Shown in pieces: positions 60,225 to 64,000 of a stretch of 64,000 nucleotides of DNA; positions within the stretch are counted from its first letter, which is position 1, and every line of letters starts with the position of its first letter. A program made the position numbers and the translations under genes. The notes beneath the pieces are model-generated. The model ran no database searches, was not told the origin of the DNA, and saw nothing but the letters and a program-made list of their open reading frames with translations. This DNA is from Planctomycetota bacterium (lineage in GTDB: Bacteria; Planctomycetota; Phycisphaerae; Phycisphaerales; SM1A02): the NCBI GenBank assembly GCA_021414025.1, contig JAIOPG010000006.1, forward strand, positions 124,001 through 188,000, read 5' to 3'.

Positions 60225-61297
60225 GCGTAGTGCTTGCCGAAGCGATTGGCGATGAACTTCTCGAAGGGCACATCCTCGTTGCGGACGAATCCCTTGGCGG
60301 GAATCGCGCCGTCCTTGAGCAGATCGAGCACGGCGGTGATGCCCGCGGCGGTCGTGATCTGGATCGCGGTCCAGGGCTGCCCGTCGATCTCCTTGTGCAG
60401 CACGATCTTGGCGTAGGTCTTCTCCAGCAGGCGGCCATCCTTCTCGCCGACGCAGCTCACGAAGATGGCGACCTGGTCCTGGTCGGTGGCGGGCAGCGCG
60501 CGTTCAAAGATCTTCTTCAGATCCTCGCGGTGATTGCGGAAGCCCAGATCCTCCAGCAGCAGCTTGAGAATGTCGCGGTGGCCGGGGAAGCGCATCGTCT
60601 TGTAGTTTAGATTGCGCACCTTGCCCTTGAGCGTCTCGCCCAGGCTGCCTAGGCCGCCCGAGGTGTTGAACGCCTCAAGGTCAATGCCGTCGATCTTCAT
60701 CTGCTCGAGCTGCTCCAGCGGCGGCACGGTCACGAACTGCCCCTCCAGAATCGCCTCGCAGGGCTGGCAATACTCATTGATCAGGCCGTCCGTGCTCCAG
60801 GTCAGGTTGTACTTCATCGCGTTGTTGGGGAAGCGCGGCAGCGCGCCGACGCGAAGTCGCAGGTCCTGGATCTTGTCGAAGCCCTTGGCCAGGTGCCACG
60901 CGGCGATGGTGATGAATCCCGGCGCCAGGCCGCACTGCGGGATGAACGCGGTGCTTGCATCCTTCGCGAGCGCGATCACCTGCTTGGTCACGGCGACATC
61001 CTCGGTGAGATCGAGATAGTGCACACCGTGGGCCTTTGCCTTCTGCGCGATCAGCAGGTTGCACTGGAACGGCGCGCAGCTGAGCACCGCCCACTGGCCG
61101 GCGAAACTCGAGTCGAGCGCCTTGGCATCGTCGAACTTCGCCTTGATGCATTTCGCGCCGGACACATGCTTGGTCACCCACGCTAGGTTCGCCTCGCTGG
61201 AGTCCATGCAGGTCACCTCGTAGTCGCCGCACTTCTGCAGCAGATGAACGCACATGCGACCAATTTTCCCGGCGCCAAGAATGATGACCTTTTTCAT
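60221..61297 (-). CDS. Saccharopine-dehydrogenase-like oxidoreductase
   Basis: A 358-residue NAD(P)-dependent enzyme. The Rossmann domain opens KKVIILGAGKIGRMCVHLLQ and continues with DLTEDVAVTKQV and the conserved CGLAPGFITIAAWHLA, as in lysine-6-dehydrogenase and carboxynorspermidine-type relatives of saccharopine dehydrogenase. The C-terminal part has YKTMRFPGHRDILKLLLEDLG, also typical. It probably acts on lysine-, polyamine- or related amino compounds. The start ATG 61297 has AGGAC just upstream, and TACATT 9 bases away. The stop overlaps the decarboxylase start (ATGA). Confidence 0.82.
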   Translation of the reverse strand: MKKVIILGAGKIGRMCVHLLQKCGDYEVTCMDSSEANLAWVTKHVSGAKCIKAKFDDAKALDSSFAGQWAVLSCAPFQCNLLIAQKAKAHGVHYLDLTEDVAVTKQVIALAKDASTAFIPQCGLAPGFITIAAWHLAKGFDKIQDLRLRVGALPRFPNNAMKYNLTWSTDGLINEYCQPCEAILEGQFVTVPPLEQLEQMKIDGIDLEAFNTSGGLGSLGETLKGKVRNLNYKTMRFPGHRDILKLLLEDLGFRNHREDLKKIFERALPATDQDQVAIFVSCVGEKDGRLLEKTYAKIVLHKEIDGQPWTAIQITTAAGITAVLDLLKDGAIPAKGFVRNEDVPFEKFIANRFGKHYA

Positions 61298-61379
61298 GAT
61301 GTCCTGAATGTAAAAGAATGTCCGGGTTTAGGCGAGTCGCTTCAATTCGCGCGAATTGCTCCGCATTCGGAAGGGGGTT

Positions 61380-63113
61380 TCAATTCGCGGGAAGTTTTTT
61401 CAGCTCCGCGCCAAGCGCGCCCATCAGTTTCTCGACCATCGACGATGAGAAATCGAACTTGATCCCCGCGGCCTCGAAGAGCTGCGGCAGGGGCTTGCTG
61501 CCTCCGAGCGTCAGGCCCTTCTTGTAATTGGCGATTGCCTTCTTCTCATCGAGCAGGCTGGCCAGCCACACCTGCAGCGCGCCGAGCTGGGCGATGCCGT
61601 ACTCGACGTAGTAGAAGGGAATGCCGAACAGGTGCAGCTGCCGCTGCCAGAGCGTGGCGCGGAATTTCTCCAGGCCGGTCCAGTCCACGATGCCGCCGAA
61701 GCGAGCATCCAGTTCCAGCCACTTCGCTTCGCGCGCCTTCGCGTCGTGCTTCGGATTGAGATAGACCCAGTGCTGGAAGGCGTCGATCTGCGCGATCCAG
61801 GGAAGAATGGTGATCACCCGGTTTTCAAGCTGGTCGCGCTTGGCCCGCGCCGCGTCGGCCTCGTTGAAGAATTCCTTCAGGTAGGGAAGCGTCAGAAGTT
61901 CCTGGCTCATGCTGGCTACCTCCGCAAACTCCATCGGACTTCCGCGATAGAGCAGAATCGGATCGTCCTTGGAGAGCAGGCTGTGGAAGGCGTGACCCGC
62001 TTCGTGCACCATGGTGACCAGGTCATTGAAGAGTCCGGCGGCGTTCATGAAGATGAAGGGCTTGCGCGAAGCCTGCCGCTGATATTGGTAGCCGCCCGGC
62101 GCCTTGCCCTTGCGACTGTCCAGATCCAGGCAGCCGCCACCGAGCATGGTGTCGAACATCTGCGAAAGGCCCGCGTCCATGTTCTTGTAGGTGCGCGACG
62201 TCTTGGCGATCAGATCGTCGGCGTTGGTGAAGGGCCGAAGCGGCGCCCGACCCTGGATGTCCACCTTGAGGTCCCACGGGCGCAGCGATTGCAGTCCCAG
62301 CGCCTTGGCGCGGTTTCGCTGGATTTCACGGGCCAGCGGCACGCAATGCTTCTCGATGGCGTCCTGGAAGCGGCCGCAATCCTCGGGCGTGTAGTCGAAG
62401 CGGTGCATGCGCTGATGCTGGAAGTCGCGGAAATTCTTGAAGCCCGCATTGAGGCCCATTTGGTTGCGCAGCGCGATCAGCTTGTCGTAGATCTCGTCGA
62501 TCTTCGCCGAGTCCTGCAGGCGCCGCTCGGCGACCGCGCGCCAGCTCGCCTCGCGCTTGGCGCGGTCGGTCTCCTCCAGGTAGCGGGCCATCTGCGGCAG
62601 CGTCCGGTCTTCGCCGTCAAAGTTCACCATCATGGCGCCGGAGATCTCGCTGTAATTCTGGTCGAGCTTGGTGGCCTCGGTCTGCAGCGCGACGTTCTCC
62701 TCGCGGAACAACTTCACTTCCTGGTTGACGGAGCGCAGCAGCACGCCGTAGCGATCCTTGTCGAGCATCTTGGCGTGCGGACTGTTGGCGATCTTCTTGT
62801 CCAGCTCGAAGCCGACGCGCTTCAGGTTGGGGTCGACCTGCTCGACGAAATCCAGGAAGGCCTTCTTGGCCGCGGCGTTGTCGGTGTGGCAGGTCATGCC
62901 GATGTAGAGATTCGCCTCGGCCTCGCTTGCAGCGGCGTCCAGTTCACTGCGGTCCAGGATCAGCCTCTCCAGGCAGTTCTCGCAGCGCAAGGTGCGTGTG
63001 ATCAGCTGCTGATAGAGCGGCTCGAGCTGGTTCCAGTCGGCGGCGTTGAGGCCGGCAGGAACGAAGGATTGCGTGGCGGCGGTGGGCGAACAATCGACGG
63101 CGGGTTGCGACAT
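61380..63113 (-). CDS. Oligoendopeptidase F family M3 metallopeptidase
   Basis: A 577-residue cytosolic zinc endopeptidase that degrades short peptides. The active site is HEAGH (His370, Glu371, His374) in MVHEAGHAFHSLLS, with the third ligand in the downstream PMEFAEVASMSQE block. The N-terminal helical region and the C-terminal YVEYGIAQLGALQVW are family hallmarks. The start ATG 63113 has a strong AAGGAG seven bases upstream, with TACATT further up, so it is predicted to have a leader. It is divergent from ispE by 65 bases. Confidence 0.92.
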   Translation of the reverse strand: MSQPAVDCSPTAATQSFVPAGLNAADWNQLEPLYQQLITRTLRCENCLERLILDRSELDAAASEAEANLYIGMTCHTDNAAAKKAFLDFVEQVDPNLKRVGFELDKKIANSPHAKMLDKDRYGVLLRSVNQEVKLFREENVALQTEATKLDQNYSEISGAMMVNFDGEDRTLPQMARYLEETDRAKREASWRAVAERRLQDSAKIDEIYDKLIALRNQMGLNAGFKNFRDFQHQRMHRFDYTPEDCGRFQDAIEKHCVPLAREIQRNRAKALGLQSLRPWDLKVDIQGRAPLRPFTNADDLIAKTSRTYKNMDAGLSQMFDTMLGGGCLDLDSRKGKAPGGYQYQRQASRKPFIFMNAAGLFNDLVTMVHEAGHAFHSLLSKDDPILLYRGSPMEFAEVASMSQELLTLPYLKEFFNEADAARAKRDQLENRVITILPWIAQIDAFQHWVYLNPKHDAKAREAKWLELDARFGGIVDWTGLEKFRATLWQRQLHLFGIPFYYVEYGIAQLGALQVWLASLLDEKKAIANYKKGLTLGGSKPLPQLFEAAGIKFDFSSSMVEKLMGALGAELKKLPAN

Positions 63114-63166
63114 GGGCTGCTCCTTGGGGTGGATTTGTAATGTAGCCGAAGCCCGCGATTCTCCGC

Positions 63167-63172
63167 TACTTT
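63167..63172 (+). promoter_or_regulatory. Predicted -10 box of ispE (TACTTT, 6 bases before GTG)
   Basis: TACTTT ends exactly 6 bases before GTG 63179, in the 65-base gap divergent from oligoendopeptidase F. Confidence 0.5.
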
Positions 63173-63178
63173 GAAGGT

Positions 63179-64000
63179 GTGAACCCGCGTCCCGCCATCT
63201 CGGTTTCGGCGCCCGCCAAGCTCAATCTGGCGCTCTCGGTCGGGTCGCCCGACGCGAAGAAGATGCATCCGATCGCGAGCTGGATGGTGACGGTTTCCCT
63301 CTGCGACGAGCTTTTCATCGAGGCACTGGAGCCCGATTCGCTTTCGCTCTACGCGATCCTCTGGCACAAGGAAGCGCGGCGCACTTCGGAGATCGACTGG
63401 TCCATCACCAAGGACCTCGCGGTGCGGGCGCATCTGGCCGTCGAGTCGCACGTGGGGAAAAAACTTCCCATCAAGATGCGGCTGGAGAAAAGAATCCCGG
63501 TGGGCGGCGGCCTGGGCGGCGGCTCGAGCAACGCGGCGGCGATGCTGCGGGCGCTCAACGAACTCTTTGAATTGAAACTGCCGAAAAATGTGCTGCACGA
63601 GATCGCGACTTCGCTGGGCTCCGATGTGCCGTTCCTGATCGAGGGCGGAAGCGCGGTGGTCACGGGACTCGGTGAAAAACTGGAGGCCGCGCCATTGCCC
63701 GAGAGTTTGCACGCGGTGCTGGTGCTGCCCGCGGTCGCCTGCCCGACCGGCGCGGTCTATCAAACCCTGGATCGGTTGCGTCCGCAGGGAGCCGCAGAAG
63801 TGGAAAGGGTGAAGAAACTTTCACGCCTGGAAAACATTCCGCACGACGCGCCCTTCAACGACCTGGCCTTGGCCGCCTGCGAAGTGGCGCCGAAATTGCG
63901 CGGCGAAATGGAGGAGCTGTCGGAGCTGACCTCGCGCGTCGCACATGTCTCCGGCAGCGGAAGCACGCTCTTCGTGCTCACGGCCAGCGCTCTCGAGGCG
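63179..64000 (+). CDS. ispE: 4-diphosphocytidyl-2-C-methyl-D-erythritol kinase, 3' end outside window
   Basis: The frame is open to the right edge (274 codons seen; the family has about 290). IspE is a GHMP kinase that phosphorylates CDP-methylerythritol in the non-mevalonate isoprenoid pathway. The N-terminus has SAPAKLNLALSVG, and the ATP-binding glycine motif is KRIPVGGGLGGGSSNAAAML. ATSLGSDVPFLIEGG matches the substrate/catalytic Asp block, and the C-terminal part reaches VSGSGSTLFVL. The usual DGYHEL near residue 25 is replaced by DAKKMHPIAS, so the substrate-binding tyrosine-histidine is partly altered. Start GTG 63179 is supported by the TACTTT box 6 bases upstream; there is no well-spaced Shine-Dalgarno site. 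Confidence 0.9.
   Translation, partial: MNPRPAISVSAPAKLNLALSVGSPDAKKMHPIASWMVTVSLCDELFIEALEPDSLSLYAILWHKEARRTSEIDWSITKDLAVRAHLAVESHVGKKLPIKMRLEKRIPVGGGLGGGSSNAAAMLRALNELFELKLPKNVLHEIATSLGSDVPFLIEGGSAVVTGLGEKLEAAPLPESLHAVLVLPAVACPTGAVYQTLDRLRPQGAAEVERVKKLSRLENIPHDAPFNDLALAACEVAPKLRGEMEELSELTSRVAHVSGSGSTLFVLTASALEA

Noticed and set aside
1-64000. CRISPR array, phage or transposon genes
   Set aside because: No regularly spaced repeats, integrase, transposase or capsid-type genes were seen, and base composition is even.

Overview
The window is a dense, high-GC bacterial chromosome segment with 51 protein-coding genes, two of them cut by the window edges. I see no rRNA, tRNA, CRISPR array, insertion sequence or prophage, and no gene-free stretch longer than 300 bases. 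Gene content points to a Gram-negative-type planctomycete, most likely class Phycisphaerae. The clues are a secretin with N-terminal repeat segments and long low-complexity linkers, membrane proteins carrying a C-x2-C-G-Y zinc ribbon, RNase Y, a peptidoglycan division gene remnant, and an oxoglutarate dehydrogenase operon. This placement is inferred, not proven.

Layout. (1) 2-3721: end of an envelope polysaccharide operon (Wzz/tyrosine-kinase-like protein with a degraded nucleotide site, NDP-sugar epimerase, WecA/TagO-type glycosyl-1-phosphate transferase), continuing with GTGA overlap into (2) 3718-8144: rsmH, a LysM protein, an FtsL-like protein and ftsI, a reduced division/cell-wall cluster. 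(3) 8146-15997, minus strand: sucA-sucB, priA, carA. (4) 16229-20272: a large secretin, then a STAS antagonist and a matching RsbW-type ATPase. (5) 20322-25304: ksgA and a DUF4139 protein, divergent from a TauE-type exporter, a small DUF1634-like protein and a zinc-ribbon membrane protein. (6) 25380-28424, minus strand: arsR-arsM and rny. (7) 28628-38585: an ABC-2 permease, a lipoprotein, an oligopeptide-type permease facing its likely binding protein, two exported proteins of unknown function and a flippase-like membrane protein. (8) 38582-41483: pyrE, a GH57 amylase and a UDP-glucuronate 4-epimerase. (9) 41552-49579: a second polysaccharide locus (GT4 glycosyltransferase, asparagine synthetase, CapD/FlaA1-type epimerase, a second asparagine-synthetase-like protein that has lost both active sites, and a YdcF-type protein). 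(10) 49641-64000: aquaporin, methyltransferase, exported proteins, sucD, purM, an ArfB-like rescue factor, an outer-membrane barrel protein, a metallophosphoesterase, a saccharopine-dehydrogenase-like/PLP-decarboxylase pair, oligoendopeptidase F and the start of ispE.

Two themes stand out. First, many genes that head a transcription unit have a TANNNT hexamer ending exactly six bases before the start codon and no Shine-Dalgarno sequence, which predicts widespread leaderless mRNAs. Genes inside operons, and a few heads, instead have AAGGAG-like sites. Second, two polysaccharide-locus enzymes appear to be pseudoenzymes: a tyrosine-kinase-like protein lacking the Walker A lysine and Walker A' aspartate, and an AsnB paralogue lacking the nucleophilic cysteine and the PP-loop. 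Convergent genes are packed so tightly that their stop codons abut or share bases (TGATCA twice, CTAG once).
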